DNA of 64,000 nt. Origin: Anolis sagrei. Its lineage: Eukaryota; Chordata; Lepidosauria; Squamata; Anolidae. The notes under the pieces are model-generated. The model ran no database searches. It saw nothing but the letters and a program-made list of their open reading frames with translations, and was not told where the DNA came from. Numbering within the stretch: the first letter of the stretch is position 1; each line of letters opens with the position of its first letter. The DNA lies in NCBI RefSeq assembly GCF_037176765.1, contig NC_090034.1:90614000-90677999 (forward strand). Reading direction: 5' to 3'. Below are positions 1-11,747 of this stretch, one piece after another. A program made the position numbers and the translations under genes.

Positions 1-92
1 TGAGGATGCCTGCCAGAGATGTGGGAGAAATATCAGGAGAGAATGCTTCTGGAACATAGCTCAGAAAATTTACAACCCAGTGACTCTGGGTT
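1..92 (+). mobile_element. Penelope-like element, 3' tail fragment
   Basis: The sequence matches the 3' tail that recurs through the window (GAGGATGC..., GGAACATRGC, then AACCCAGTGA). It is diverged and cut by the window edge. The family is assigned by its similarity to the tail attached to the GIY-YIG frame at 1226-2047. Confidence 0.6.
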
Positions 93-1096
93 CATCTATG
101 CTGTGGAATTAATGTGGATCAACACTGATATCGAGCAAGAATTTGGGGGTCTGCCAGGAGGCAAAGACCAATCAGACCCAACAAGGAGAGTCCGGAACCC
201 TGGCGAGACAAGCGAAGCATCCCCAATTTTTCTCTAACTTTTCCCAAATAAAGTCTCACCAAAGTTGAAGAAAGTTGATAAAAGTTGTAAAATCCAGGGG
301 AGGCAAGTTGGAAAAGGTGTCCCAGAGTCCATAGAGTTCTTATGAGGCAACTGCCAGCATTGGAGATCAAGATCCATGGAGAGAACTACAGATCCCTCCT
401 CACCAAGGACCAAGGCGGCCCGCCAACATCTTGGGGATCCTATGGGGTGACCGCGACAGTTTCCCAATATCAGCAGGTTCCCTGGGCATCCACAAAATGG
501 TGGCAATGAGGCAGTGTCTTCAGAGAAACAGCTGGGCTCCAGGTCAAGGTTTGAGAAACAAAAAGAGTTCTTCCCATGATGGAGGGGTTAGTGGGATGAA
601 ACCTAGATAGCCGTTAGTCTTAGAATTCTCCCAGGAGAAGAATGACACCAATTTCGAAGTGATCTGTTGACTTGCGGATACCCAATGGGTTTCCGTATCT
701 GCGGTTTAACAGAATGCAGTTTCAGCTTCCCTGGGACATGAAAATCGCATCCCGGGCGGGCCAGCAGCCGTCTGTAGCCCGGGAGGTGAAAGGTTTATGT
801 AGAGAGAGGTTACAAGGCAATAAAAGGACACGAGAGGGAAAAGGTTACAATTAATTGATACTTTTATTGGGGGGGATTAGTTACAATGTTAGAAGGGTGA
901 AGAAAGCGAAGTAATAAGAAGGCTTCTGAGTTGCAGCTGCTGCTGTGGCCATGCAGTTTGGCTCAAGCGGGGCAAAGGAGAACTGAGGAACTCCCTGATG
1001 CTGGTCAGATTCAGCTTGAAGGCAGGGAGTTCCGGGTTTGACCTCAACACCACTTGAACCGCCAGGGCTCTAGGCTTGGCTCAAAGAGCTGCTGAT
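93..1096. other. unassigned intergenic DNA
   Basis: No gene is seen. The stretch has an AATAAAG near 247 and a TTTTATTGGGGGGG run near 862. It could be an old retroelement, but no family-defining end or domain is visible. Confidence 0.4.
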
Positions 1097-2111
1097 GATT
1101 AGGTTCTTGTGGGTTTTTTCGGGCTATAGAGCCATGTTCTAGAGGCATTTCTCCTGACGTTTCGCCTGCATCTATGGCAAGCATCCTCAGAGGTAGTGAG
1201 GTCTGTTGGAATTAGGACAATGGGTTTATATATCTGTGGAATGGCTGGGGTGGGGCAAGGAGCTCTTCCCTGCTGCAGTTAGGTGTGAATGTTTCAGCTG
1301 ATCACCTTCATTAGCATTTGAAGGCCTGCCTGAGCCTGGGAAAATCTCTTGCTGGGAGGTGTTAATCTGTGCCTGGTTGTTTCCTCTCTGTTGTTTTGCT
1401 GTTGTAATTTTAGAGTTTTTTAATACTGGTAGCCAGATTTTGTTCATTTTCATGGTCTCTTCCTTTCTGTTGAAATTGTCCACATGCTTGTGGATTTCAA
1501 TGGCTTCTCTGTGTAGTCTGACATGGTGGTTGTTGGTGTGGTCCAGCATTTCTGTGTTCTCAAATAATATGCTGTGTCCAGGCTGGTTCATCAGGTGCTC
1601 TGCTATGGCTGACTTCTCTGGTTGAAGTAGTCTGCAGTGCCTTTCATGTTCCTTGATTTGTGTCTGGGCATTGCTGTGTTTGGTGGTCCCTATGTAGACT
1701 TGTCCACAGCTGCATGGTATACGGTAGACTCCTGCAGAGGTGAGAGGATCCCTCTTGTCCTTTGCTGAACGTAGCATTTGTTGGATTTTCTTGGTGGGTT
1801 TGTAGATTGTTTGTATGTTGTGTTTCCTCATCAGCTTCCCTATGTGGTCAATGGTTCCCTTGATGTATGGCAGGAACACTTTTCCTCTGGGTGGATCTTC
1901 ATCTTTACTCTCGTGGCTTGTTCTTGGTCTTGCAGCTCTTCTGATGTCTGAGGTGGAGTCTCCATTGGCCTGGAGAGCCCAGTTGAGGTGGTTCAGTTCA
2001 TCTTGGAGGAGGTGGGGTTCGCAGATTCTTTTTGCACGGTCTGCCAAGGCTTTGATGGTGCTTCTTTTTTGACTTGGGTGATGGTTGGAGTTTTTATGTA
2101 GGTATCTATCT
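1097..2111 (-). mobile_element. Penelope-like retroelement, 3' part with GIY-YIG endonuclease
   Basis: On the minus strand an open frame (2047-1226, 273 codons) carries a GIY-YIG nuclease domain. Visible motifs are AGVYRIPCSCGQVYIGTTK, then KEHERHC, AEHLMNQPGH and [24 protein letters not shown] domain after a reverse transcriptase is diagnostic of Penelope-like elements; the reverse transcriptase itself is not in this copy. The 3' tail runs out to about 1097. The copy is 5'-truncated and joins head-to-head with a second copy at about 2111. Confidence 0.85.
1153..1193 (-). ncRNA. hammerhead-ribozyme-like core in the Penelope-like tail
   Basis: Read on the minus strand: CCT, CTGAGGA, T, stem GCTTGC with GCAGGC around loop CATAGAT, then GAAAC, GTC, AGG. 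This matches the hammerhead order CUGANGA / stem II / GAAA / UH. A CCU:AGG helix I is possible; helix III is minimal (AC with GU, no loop). One extra U sits before stem II. Hammerheads are known in Penelope-like elements of other animals. Activity is inferred, not shown. Confidence 0.45.
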
Positions 2112-2656
2112 GACCAGAGAAGTCAGCCATAGCAGAGCACCTGATGAACCAGCCTGGACACAGCATATTATTTGAGAACACAGAAATGCTGGACCACTCG
2201 CACAACCACCATGTCAGACTACACAGAGAAGCCATTGAAATCCACAAGCATGTGGACAATTTCAACAGAAAGGAAGAGACCATGAAAATGAACAAAATCT
2301 GGCTACCAGTACTAAAAAACTCTAAAATTACAACAGCAAAACAACAGAGAGGAAACAACCAGGCACAGATTAACACCTCCCAGCAAGAGATTTTCCCAGG
2401 CTCAGGCAGGCCTTCAAATGCTAATGAAGGTGGTCAGTTGAAACATTCCCACCTAGCTCCAGCAGAGAAGAGCTCTTTACCCCACCCCAGCCATTCCACA
2501 GATATATAAACCCATTGTCCTAATTCCAACAGACCTCACAACCTCTGAGGATGCTTGCCATAGATGCAGGAGAAATGCCTCTAGAACATGGCTCTATAGC
2601 CCGAAAAAACCCACAAGAACCTAGTGATTCCAGCAACGAAAGCCTTCGATAATACA
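2112..2656 (+). mobile_element. Penelope-like retroelement, second copy head-to-head
   Basis: This is an inverted copy of the 3' half of the 1097-2111 element ([32 protein letters not shown] and the same tail). Both 3' ends point outwards. It ends at about 2656 after the motif CGAAAGCCTTCGATAATAC. Confidence 0.85.
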
Positions 2657-2689
2657 GCTGCTGATGAGCTCAGCCCTTCCACCAACCGC

Positions 2690-3222
2690 CGTTTCCCAAC
2701 ACCAACCCTTTGACCCAATGCCCTGCTAAACAGCACCTGGGCGAGTCCACTTTCGGAAGGAAGGAGGGGAGGGCGGGGAAGGAGGCAATGCAAAGCAGGG
2801 GTCACAAAGTTTCTCCTTGCCCTTCCCCCTTTTCCTCAAGGAACTTGGCGCATTCCGACTTCCCACTACATTCCAAGGAGGAGGGAGGTGGAAACCATCT
2901 CCATTAGGTGGAGGCTGTTGTCCTCCCGGTTTGCTAAAGAGAAGTCCGAAAGTGTTTTGGTTTCTGTCTCCCCCCCCCCCCTTCTTTTGGGAGTTGGTAG
3001 TTTCCACTCTTGGGCGAGGCGCTGCACCTGAGCCGCTTGCAGAGTTCAGAGCGGCGTTTCGAAGTTGGCGGAAGGAGAGTGAGGGGCGGCTTTGTGGTGG
3101 ACGAGACCACTGGGAGAAGTTGGAAAGGGGGGAGGGGAAGGTCCGAACCCGCCTTTTCGCCACCCCTTTCCTTTTGTTTGGGACCGACCTTCAAGTCCGA
3201 GGAAAGAAGGCAGACGCTGAGG
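2690..3222 (+). promoter_or_regulatory. LSR: LSR promoter side and 5' UTR
   Basis: This G/C- and purine-rich stretch lies directly upstream of the LSR start codon. It has GC-box-like runs (GGAGGGGAGGGCGGGGAAGG near 2763 and GAGGGGCGGC near 3081), a C tract near 2971 and no clear TATA box. That fits a TATA-less, dispersed-start promoter. The exact transcription start cannot be placed from sequence. Confidence 0.5.
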
Positions 3223-3277
3223 ATGAAGCCTCGGCCGGCCATGCTGCTCTGGCTGTGGATTGGCGCCTGGCTCTCAG
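3223..3277 (+). CDS. LSR: LSR coding exon 1, signal peptide
   Basis: Encodes [18 protein letters not shown], a short basic start followed by a hydrophobic core, which is a signal peptide. The donor is CAG|GTAAGA. It ends in phase 1 (18 codons plus one base). A second ATG lies at codon 7; the first is preferred because it keeps the basic n-region. Confidence 0.88.
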
Positions 3278-6200
3278 GTAAGAACTTGACATGGTGCCGC
3301 CTGGGATCACAACTCCCATCATGTCAGGATGAGGGGAGTTGCAGTCCAGGATACTGTTTGGCTAAGGGTGTTGTAAGGTTTCCATTACAAGAGTTTCAAA
3401 CAATATATATCTCAAGCATGAGGAAACTTGGGCCCTCCAGGTGTTTTGGACTTCAACACCCACAATTCCTGGCCTCAGGCCCCTTCCCCCTTCCGCTTAA
3501 GCGGCTGAGGGGGGAAAGGAAAGGGCCTGAGGCCAGGAATTGTGGGTGTTGAAGTCCAAAACACCTGGAGGGCCCAAGTTTCCTCATGCCTGAGATATAA
3601 CATGATATATTTCCTATAATCTTTACTGTTTAAATGAGGTTTTGAATTTTTTGTGTTGTTTCCTTTATCTATAGCCACTCCATGATGTTTGTCATCACTG
3701 TCAACACATTATCTTACTTAGAAACTGATCCATTTTAGTGGTAATTATTAATCAAGTCAATTAACAAGTACCGATTATAAATGTTATAACCGTACCAACA
3801 CAAACAGCGTCAGCAGTCCACTTCTGTTCTGATTAAACCTCATTGGAGGCTGGATGGCCATCTGTCAGGGGTGCTTTGACTGTGTCTTCCTGTCTGAAGG
3901 GGGTTGAACTAAATACCCTTTGGAGACACATCCAGCCTCCAGAGAGGCTGGATGGACATCTGTCAAGAGTGCTTTGACTGTGTCTTCCTGCCTGGCTGAA
4001 GGGGGTTGGACTAAATGCCCTTTGGAGTCGTATCTAGTGGTGTCTGGGTTTTGTTTTTGTTTTTTGAACTGAGGGTGGTTGTCTGTCTGTTGAGAAAGCA
4101 TAGACTGTGTCTTCCTGCCTGGCTGAAGGGGGTTGGACTAAACACCCTTTGGAGCCACTTCCAGCTTCTCTGGAGGCTTGATGGACATCTTTCGGGGGTG
4201 CTTTGACTGTGTCTTCCTGCCTGGCTGAAGGGGGTTGGACTAAATACCCTTTGGAGACACATCCAACCTCTCTGGAGGCTGGATGGACATCTAGCAGGGG
4301 TGCTTAGACTGTGTCTTCCTGCCTGGCTGAAGGGGGTTGGACTAAATGCCCTTTGGAGTAATACCCAGTGGTGACTGGGTTTTTTTTTTGAACTGAGGGT
4401 GGTTGTCTGTCTGTTGATACATGGGGGTTCTGTGTGAGTACTTTGGTCCAATTCTATCATTGGTGGGGTTCAGAATGCTCTGTGATTGTAGGTGAACTAT
4501 AAATCCCAACAACTCACAAATGTCAAGGTGTATTTTCCCCAAACCCCACCAGTGTTCACATTTGGGCATATTGAGTATTCATGCCATGTTTGGTCCAGAT
4601 CCATCCTTGTTTGAGTCCACAGTGCTCTCTGGACATAGGTGAACTACAACTCCCAAACTCAAGGTCAATGCCTATCAAACCCTTCCAGGATTTTCTGTTG
4701 GTCATGGGAGTTCTGTGTGCCAAGTTTGGCCCAATTCTATCATTGGTGGGGTTCAGAATGCTCTGTGATTGTAGGTGAATTATAAATCCCAGCAACTACA
4801 ACTCCCAAATGTCAAGGTCTATTTTCCTGAAGCTCCACCAGTATTCACAGTTGGGCATATTGAGTATTTGTGCCAAGTTTGGTTCAGATCCATCATTGTT
4901 TGAGTCCACAGTGCTCTCAGGATGTAGTTGAACTACAACTCCCAAACTCAAGGTCAACACCCATCAGGTCCTCCCAGTATTTTATGTCAGTCATGGGAGT
5001 TCTGTTTGCCAAGTTTGGTTTGGTTCCATCGTTGGCGGAGTTCAGAATGCTCTTTGTTTGTAAGTGAACTATAAATCCCAGCAACTACAACTCCCAAATG
5101 ACAAAATCAATCCCCCCCAACCCCACCAGCATTCAAATTTAAGCATATTGGGTATTTGTGCCAAATTTGGTCCAGTGAATGAAAATACAACCTGCATATC
5201 AGATATTTACATTACAATTCACAACAGTAGCAAAAATACAGTTATGAAGTAGCAACAAAAATAATGTGATGGTTGGGGGTCACCACAACTGAGGCACCGT
5301 ATTAAGGGGTTGCAGCATTAGGAAGGTTGAGAAACACTGCTCTACTGTAATGTGCAGCACTGTAATTCGGAAGCAGTAACACTGCAGTCTTATCTGCTGG
5401 CCAAGATCCATTTGGAATGCCCTGTTTCCTCTTCATTGGTCCTTACTTGTCTAGCCACATTGTTTCACCAGATACTGTGGGAAGGCCAAGGAGTGACCAC
5501 ATTATTAAGTCTGTTCCAGCACTTTAGACCAACAGAGCCTTCCATTCATTTTTTCCTTTCCTTTTGAAATCTTTAAGCCCTGTCTTTCCCCCAACCCTCC
5601 TGGGCACATCTTGGGCTGAAGATCTTGACTGCTTCCCTTCCCACCTATTTCAGCTTAAGCCTTTGTCTCTCTTGCTCTCCCTTTTGTTGTTCAGTTTCCT
5701 GCTCACAGCACAAACATCTCTGCTGTTTTTTTAAAAAATCCTCTACTATGTCAGGAAACACAACAGCTGCATATTCTTCCAACTACCTTCCCAAGTTGGT
5801 GCAAATTGTCCCTTGATGGAGAACAAGAGGATCCTTGGGAGAAATCGTGACTGGCTCGGTTTCTCAGAGGATTTAAAAGACAATATCTTTAGTTTGTTGT
5901 TTATTTGTTCATTCACTTCCGACTCTTCTGTGACCTCCTGGACCAGCCCACACCAGAGCTCCCTGTTGGCCGTGGCCACCCCCAGCTCCTTCAAGGTCAG
6001 GCCAGTCATTTCAAGGATACCATCCATCCATCTTGCCCTTGGTCAGCCCCTCTTCCTTTTTCCTTCCATTTTCCCCAGCATCATTGCTTTTTCTAAGCTT
6101 TCCTGTCTTCTCATGATGTGGCCAAAGTACTTCATCTATGTATTGTCAAAGGCTTTCATGGCCGGAATCACTGGGTTGTTGTAGGTTTTTTCAGGCTATA

Positions 6201-9200
6201 TGGCCATGTTCTACAGGCATTCTCTCCTGACGTTTTGCCTGCATCTATGACAAGCATCCTCAGAGGTAGTGAAGTCACTACCTCTGAGGATGCTTGCCAT
6301 AGATGCAGGCGAAACATCAGAAGAGAATGTCTCTAGAACATGGCCATATAGCTCGAAAAATCCTACAACAACCTACTTCACCTTTGCTTCTAATATCCTT
6401 CCCTCCAGTGAGCTTTATTTCCTGAAGTATGGACTGGTTGGATCTTCTCGCAGTCCAAGGCGCTCTCAGTCTTTAGTTTGGTACTTAGAAATCCTACCTA
6501 CATGTGGTAAAAAGCCTTTAGATTCTAAAGCACCTGTCCTCCAGGTTGGTTATACTACAACTCCCATTTCCTCCAACTACCAAGATATGCTGCTGGAATT
6601 ATGGAGGTTGTAGTCTAACACACTGCTCTGATGGAGAGAATATATAACATTAATCTTCAGGTTAGAAACAACAACTGTGCATCACTCAGGATCTGGGGAT
6701 CTGTTTAAGTCTCATTGGGTCATTAACCATTAAACAGCAATAGCTCTTAAGTTGTTCCAGGATTTGAGGATTGAGGCTGATTTCTGGGATCCAAAGATAA
6801 CATTATCTTGGTGTTAAGTTTACATCTGCTGATATGTTCTTTGCAGGCCCGTAGCCGGGGGGGGGGGGGGGGGTCCGCGAGAAGGCTTTATTGGTACATT
6901 ATTTAAACTGTTATGTTTATTCATATCATGATCTGATCACCGTGATCAATATATCCCATATGCATGGGGGTATTGGGATAATGATACAAAAGGTTTTCTA
7001 GGGTAGATCCTGAGCCCTCCTCCCTGAATCAAACTCAGCCCCCCCCCCCCCCGGAATCAAAATTCTGGCTACGGGCCTGGTTCTCTGTATGTCTCCACGC
7101 CCCTCCAAGGTCCAGAAAGATCTGCAAATAGTTGTTGTTCTATCCGTAACCTTTTCCTGCAATCCCAATTTTCTGACCTCTAGAAGCCCCCGGTGGCGCA
7201 GTGGGTTAAACCGCTGAGCTGCTGAACTTGCTTACCGAAAGGTTGCTGGTTCAAATTTGGGGAGCAGGGTGATCTCCTGCTGTTCGGCCCAGCTTCTGCC
7301 AACCTAGTAGTTTGAAAATATGCAAATGTGAGTAGATCAATAGATACTGCTTCTGCGGGAAGGTAACGGCACTCCATGCAGTCATGCTGGCCACATGATC
7401 TAGGAGGTGTCTGCGGACAACACCGGCTCTTTGGTTTAGAAATGGAGATGAGCACCAACCCCCAGAGTTGGACACAACTGGACTTAATGTCAGGGGAAAA
7501 TCTTTACCTTAGGGAATGCTGGAGTTTTTTTCATAGCAAACGTTGCCATATTTGGTCTTTGTGTGGCACACTTCCTTTTGTTTGTGCCTAAAGATCAAGC
7601 TCCAGGTGTGTCTGACTGTGGGGAACGTTTCTCCCAAAAGGTGACGTTTCATTCAAGATGACGTCTCATTCTGGTTATGACACACACTTCTGCCGAAACT
7701 CCCCGTCCTTTGTGGGAGGAAACTGATCCCAGTATCAACCCCCTTTTAAAGCTGGAATGAAACCACAGGAACAAATAAAAGGAGCAGGAAAAATGTTGAT
7801 GCAGGCAGTGAATAAGGGGATTGTCTTGTATCAAAGGTTTGGTTGAAAATTTCTGTCCTGCTCACTCATCTCATAGAACATGTAGAGTATAAAAAAGTGT
7901 TTCTTATTGTAGTAAATAAATAACTTCTCAATGTGCAGAGCATCGTATCTTAAAATCAACTTGCTTGTTTTCAGCATCAAAACTGAAAAGGGCTCTATTT
8001 GAGATTTCCTTGCCTTCAAAAGTTAGAAAGCTGTCAACAGCTAGAGAGTCCTCTGATATACCCTTCTTGAGAAGTTTTTAAGTGTAACTCCAGGCATATA
8101 TTGGTTTGGATAGCATAGAGAGTGGTTAACATCCATATGATGTTTCTTTTGCTGTCTGTTCCCCTTTCAGTACCTGTGTTAATTGGATTTTGAACATTTT
8201 GGCTTGCTGTGGATACAAAGATTGGTGAGAATGCTTCAGTGGAGACATGTTTTCCCCATGAAAACTCTTCCAGGAGTGCATTTCTCTTCCTAGGGGTACA
8301 TTTTGCACACTTCCTGTTGTCTCACCCTTTCTTAACTATGAGTCGTTTGTAAGGTGGATGTTTGTAACTTGAGTGCTGCCTGCATTTGATTGTTTATGGC
8401 AATGAAGAGGACCAAGTGCATTGGCCCTTTAAAGGCAACCCTTATAACCTCGAAGCCGATTTCTCAAATGAGGCGGGGATGACATACAACAAACCTGTAT
8501 TTGCAAATAGAGAGATCTGCTGGTGACTTCATAGAAGGAAAGCAGCACACCGAATGAGGTTTCACATGGCATTCTTAGTTTTGCAGGAACAATTTCACAC
8601 CTCTAAACAACCTTCTGTCCCCCTGCCATCTTTCCTTTCAATTCCCATTTCATCCTCCTATGGTACCTTTGATTAAATCAGTGTTTCTCAACTTTTCTAA
8701 TGCCATGACCCCTTAATACAATTAGCCAACATGCCCAAATTTGAATACTGGTGAGGTTGTGGAGAAGGATTGATTTTGTCATTTGGGAGTTGTATTTTCT
8801 GGGATTTTTAATTAACCTACAATCAAAGAGCGACTCCCAGTGTCCCGACTCCCAGGTTGAGAAATGCTGGATTAGATGCTTATCAAAACAGTTCCGGAAA
8901 GCAAATCCTGATGGTATATTGATATACCCTGATGGTATATCAATATACCACCGGGGCCTTTTTTTCTCTTTCTTTGAGGCATCCATTTTGGTCCAATCCA
9001 TCAAACACTATTTTGTTTGAACTGTCTACATCTAAGACTGGCTTTTTGGGTTTATCGTCTTGTCCACCTGTGTGATTTCCTTGGCTTGACATTCCCAGAC
9101 CTCCGTCTTTCACGTATCTAAGGAAGTGATGGGCTGTTTACTGCTGGGTTCTGTTTCCTTGCTTGTGTTTCATTGCCCTGTCAAGCCTGTTTTTTCTCAT

Positions 9201-11708
9201 GGCAGTGTCCAACACTAAAGACTAAGGCTATTTGTAATCAAACTCACTCTTCATACTATTGCTATTTATGAATCAGATTAAATAAAATTAAATCAGGTGT
9301 TCCTTGTCCCCTTCAGCACCATGAATGCTCATGCAGAAAGACTGGGAACACTACAGGAGTCTGAGGGTTTTTTTTATTTTTTTCTTTTGCATTTCCCTTA
9401 TGTTTAGTAATTCCCCTGTCAAGCTATGAAATGTTATGAGTTCTATATGGGAGCATATTATGGATGGTGGAATAATGATACGTTAATCTATTTGTCCTTC
9501 AACAATCAATTTAGTTTCTTTGCTAGGCAGAAAGGAAGAAAAGCCTCGTTCTTTGCAAGGCAGATACGAATGAAGAAGAGCGATAGATAATTACTGTGTT
9601 TCCATTTTCCATCAGTGTATTTGGTGGTAAGGTTAAAAAAATACACTACACCAAGAGTCTAGAAGTCTCTGTATGTCTCCTTGCCCCTCCAAAGCAAATA
9701 CAGTCCAGAAAGATCTGCAAATGGTTGTTGTTTTATCCGTAACCTTTTCCTGCAATCCCAGTTTCCTGACCTCTAGGAGCCCCTGGTGGTGCAGTGAGTT
9801 AAACTGTTGACCGAAAGATTGCCGGTTCAAATCCCAGGGAGCGGGGTGAGCTCCTGCTGTTAGCCCCAGCTTCTGCCAACCTAGTAGTTCAAAAAAATAT
9901 TGAAATGTGAATAGATCAATAGGTACTACTTCTGCGGGAAGGTAACAGCACTCCATGCAGTCATGCTGGCCACATTCTCTAAGAGATGTCTACGAACAAT
10001 GCCGGCTCTTCAGCTTAGAAATGGAGATGAGCACCACCCCGCAGAGTCGGACACGACTGGAATTAATGTCAAGGGAAAACTTTACCTTTACTTTAGAGAA
10101 TGCTGGATTTTTTTTCATAGCAAAGGATGCCGTATTTGGGCCCTGTATGGCACGCTTCCTTGTATTTGTGCCTAAAGCTTAATCTCCAATATGTCTGACA
10201 TTTGGTGGAAAGGTTCAAAAATACAGTACACCTGTTTTTGGCCACCATGGAAATTCAGAGTGTTTGAATGTGCACCAGAAGGAAGTAAAGATCTATGCAG
10301 GCACACTTATAAACAGGCAAACAAGGGTGTAGCCACAGTGATAAAAATCTTGAGCTGACCAGATGTAAGTGCTCTGCAAAACTGGAAAACCTGTTGTAAA
10401 GGTATCTCTATAAACCTACTTACATGGATTGGCTAATGAGTAGGAAAGCTGCTGGGAGGGATGGAAATAGCAATTTCTGGGTTAACAGGCAAATGACTTG
10501 GAGGTTATTGCTCCACTTGGTAAAAATGTCGTTGGTACAAAGTGTGTCCGACTTTCACATTCCCACGTGTAAGATTTGACCTACAAGTCCTTTCAGCTCT
10601 GTGTTGAAGAAAAGAGTTCTCGTGTTAATGGATGCCTACAAATGCTTGCTGTTTCTTTCCTTTCACGCCAGCATTTTCTTCTATGAGAGAAGCTCATGCA
10701 GATTTGAATTATCTGGTTCTACCTTCTGGCAGCTAGTTTAAATATATGAATAAACACAAAATGTTTCTTTTACCTATCAATGTATAACATTTTTTTTCCC
10801 ACTGGACACCAGGACACTTGTATTTTACTGTTTCTGAATATGCTTTTGTTGCTATGTGGCAGTAAAACTGTATAGAGATTTTAAATTTCCAATAGGTCCG
10901 GCTATTTCGTGTGCAATCCATCAAATCTGATTTATGAAGGCAGGTTCAAATTATAATACCTAAGCATACAGAAATCATGGATGACCATGACACTTTACAC
11001 TTGCTTGGGTGAATAGTAGTTTTCACAAAAGAGGAATCAGAGTGGCAAAAGCTGCTGAATTTTGAATTGTGGAGCTAAGATGGTTTCTCTAAAACCAAGC
11101 TACTTACAACCATGAGAAAAAAATTGCTGTGAAGGAAAACAAAATGTAAATATTCTTGAACCAACTGATTGGTTCATAGTGACAGATTTGCCTGTATGTA
11201 TGTGTTACAGCAAAATAATAATAATCATGGTACGGATTGGTGAAAGCTGGCTTCGTGTTCAAATCTGCCTCTGTTAGTAATATCTAGTTTCTTAACTGGC
11301 TGCATACCACAGATTTAACCTATGATTAATTGTGGGTTTTTAAACTCTGGCTTATTTTTAAATGATGAGGTTTTATGTCTGAACCTGAAACTATTACTTG
11401 ATCTTGCTTATTTTCCCAACTATCTGCTAAGAAGTGGAAGCTAACAAAGGGACGAGACTAGAAACTGCAAAACTCAAAAAGAAACATACTTATTGGGCAT
11501 TATAATACATCATGGTTTTGTATTGATTATGATTTGTTTACTGTATATACTCAAGTATAAGCCTAGTTTTTCAGCCCCCTTTTTAGGCTAAAAAAGTTTC
11601 CTTCAGCTTATACTCAAGTCAAGTTTATTTATTATTTTATTCTGTTATTAGTATTATTTTTATTACATTTCTTATTTTACTCTATTATTACATTTGCATT
11701 ATTTACTC

Positions 11709-11747
<39 letters not shown>

